A stretch of DNA of 64,000 bases from Trichobilharzia regenti. Its lineage: Eukaryota > Platyhelminthes > Trematoda > Strigeidida > Schistosomatidae. The notes under the pieces were generated by a model. The model was not told the DNA's origin. It worked only from the letters and a program-made list of their open reading frames with translations, and made no database searches. Location of the stretch: contig OX235267.1 in the NCBI GenBank assembly GCA_944472135.2, positions 23,171,452 to 23,235,451 on the forward strand. Direction: 5' to 3'. Shown in pieces: positions 54,901 to 57,900 of the stretch (position 1 is the first letter of the stretch; every line of letters starts with the position of its first letter). Position numbers and translations under genes: made by a program.

Positions 54901-57900
54901 ACATGACTACATCTGCCCATGTCATTGATGCTTTACTTACACCACCTTTCACATGGTTATCTTCCCCATTGACAATCATTTCCTCTACTAACTGTCCACC
55001 TCTGAGCCATGTAAATAAACGACGATTCAATGATGCATCACGACGTAATAAAATAGCCAAAGATGCTGTACATAACACGGCAAAATCTTTCATAGTCAAT
55101 GAATCACCACTAATAAATTGAAATGGATTTGAATTTTTCGTCGAAATGGAATGGAAGTGAATTGGCAGTGCTAATAAAAGGAAATCAAGAGCATCACGTT
55201 GTACCAGTAGGACACTATCACCGAATAGACAACATAAACTCTCCACCTGAATAAGGGAATAAAAAAAGAAAATATTGAAGTTAGACAAAAACATAAGTCG
55301 ATTTTGTTCTTCCTGTCAACTGATTAAACCAAAACATTCGACCTCTGTTGACGTGTCAGCTTCTCATATAAACGCTTCAATGGCGTCCACCATCATCACT
55401 GCACAACAGATGGCTCTCATAGTCCAAATAGTTTAGTGGATAGTGCCTCGGCGTATGAAACGATGGGTGTTGGGTTTCGCACCTTAGTGGGAACACACCA
55501 TCACTCACTGGGGATAGAAGATGTATTCAGATGGTGAGTCCCAGATAGGACGAAATGCGCATCCTGGATTCTGCTGAAAGTTATCATCCATCAAATAGGT
55601 TCGATATATCACTAAACGTCGCGTAACCGGTAGCAAATTCAGAGTAGAGGGAGGCTTGAAAATGACAACTTTGGCTTAAAAAGCATGAAGGCCAGTGTTT
55701 CACTCAGAACACAAAATGAATGAGAGTGATCGTTGATTTCAGTGCTTCACTCGCTTCAACTTGTTTTGATTGTACTTAATGATTATTTTTCACCATCCTA
55801 AGTAGGTAAGCTTTATGAAGCGTATATATATATTTGAACCACTAATACAAAAGCGCCAAAATATACCTTAAAACCATCTTGTTTGTACTCAGTTCACCTT
55901 TATCAGTCTATTTTACGGTACTGGCAATGAGCCGTCATCTAGTCTTATGATAAAAGAGTATAAGATACCGTGGAGAACGACAGCACTTATTCTTTCCCGT
56001 AAATTACTCCTTTCATTAGATTTAAATTAGTCATGTGACCATGCAACCTCGTTTCGTACCGCTCTGACCTGCCTATGTCTTAGTCTCTGTTATATAATAT
56101 GCTTTACTTGTTTTGTTTTTCAAATGTTAGTTTGTAGGGATTTGATTGTTTTCAGGATTTCATTATGAACTGACATCGATTGGAGGACCATAGGAAAACC
56201 TGGGAGTACTGGACGGCTGTTTAGCTAGTCTAGTTTGAGACTCTTTATCAGTACGCACCCAGGACCTCCCGACTATAAGGCGAGCTCGTAGACCAATAAG
56301 CCACTGGGAGTGACAGGGCTATCGAGTGGTCGCGCCACAGGATGATACTGCATGCTGGTCTCGTCTCGTAAGAGGTAGTGGTGGGTTCTCCTGAAAACCA
56401 ATCTCCAGTCAGTCGGTGTACCATTATGATTTGATTTTGTTAGTGAAGGTGCAACATTCATAAAATATCTAGAATGTTGTTACTTTATTACTGTTCAAGT
56501 TGTGACAAAAAAAAAGCAACATGTATTTCAATAATTAACAACAACTGAAACGACAATAAGCAACTATAATTTAAAGCATACTTACAAGAATATTTTTATC
56601 CAATCCATAGATATAACTTTGAGCTTCTAACGGTTTACGCCTATTTAGATGGCTAATAACAAATGAAATGCCATATTGTCGAATAGAAGGAGATTGAATT
56701 AAAAGCTACAAAAATATATGGAAGAAAAACAATTCCTAAAAAGGTAGTCAGCATTCTTCAAGTGAAATTACATAAATAGAACTTGAGAACAATAAAAAAT
56801 TTCTCAAACAGAATGTAGCAATACAGAGTAACTCAATGAACATGTATAAAGATCAGTAGCGTATTCACCTTTACTCATTGCAAGATTATAAATGTGATAC
56901 TATCCAATATATCGAATTCCAGCGAACGGAATTGTTCTCTATTTATCCGTCTACAGTTGACAGTTGAGTCTAGAAGATTGGAGTTACAATTAAGCTAAAA
57001 ATGTCTTGCAGTACTACTCATCACCGAAATCATAAATACCGTCGATGGTAAGTCAGAAGTAAAATTTATATATATTACCCTAAGTGAAGCAAAATGCGAT
57101 AGTGCAGTATGCTATGAAGACTTGGATTGTTCGACTATGTCTTGCCGTGAAAAGATGTAGACCGTATTAATAACAGCAGAAGCAGGAGGAGTCGTAGTGA
57201 TAAGCAGCTTTATCTGTTTTAATAATATTAACAGCATCAAACTTTGACTTCATAACAGTAAGGTCAAAAATAAATAATGTAGGCAACATTTATTTTACAG
57301 ATAGCAAAAACTCATTGTATAATTCGAAGATTATATTAAATAAGTAACTTCCAATTAACTTAATAACACAGGTTAACAGAAGCATAAACAACAACTGTGA
57401 CTACCTGACTTTGAAGTTCAACACAGAGAGGAAATAAATGATATTAGAATACAGTTGACTATGATAAAAAAAAGTGGATGAATTTCACGCAGTTATGAAA
57501 TTAATCGTCTAAGACTACAAAAATCCGTAGTGCGTGAAAACACATGATACACCTAAGAGTAATAATTTACAGTGATAAACACACACACATATACACTAAA
57601 ATCGATCGAAATGACTATTGAGCGTCTTCATTTACCGTAGCAGTCATGCTATTTAGAACTTATATATACAAAATAACAGTTTTTCGGAATTATTTTAACA
57701 TGTCCTTTAACTATTTGGCTACCAAAAAACAGAAGCGGTATATTCAGATGGTCAAACCTCTTGATCACCTGATTTTGACTGGAAAATATTGGTAATCAAC
57801 AACCACTTATGTTAGTTAGGGATATGAATCGTTCAAGATATGCTCAACCCTCCGTAAAACACTAGGTAAATCTGAAGAATCAAAACATTACCTTCCACAA

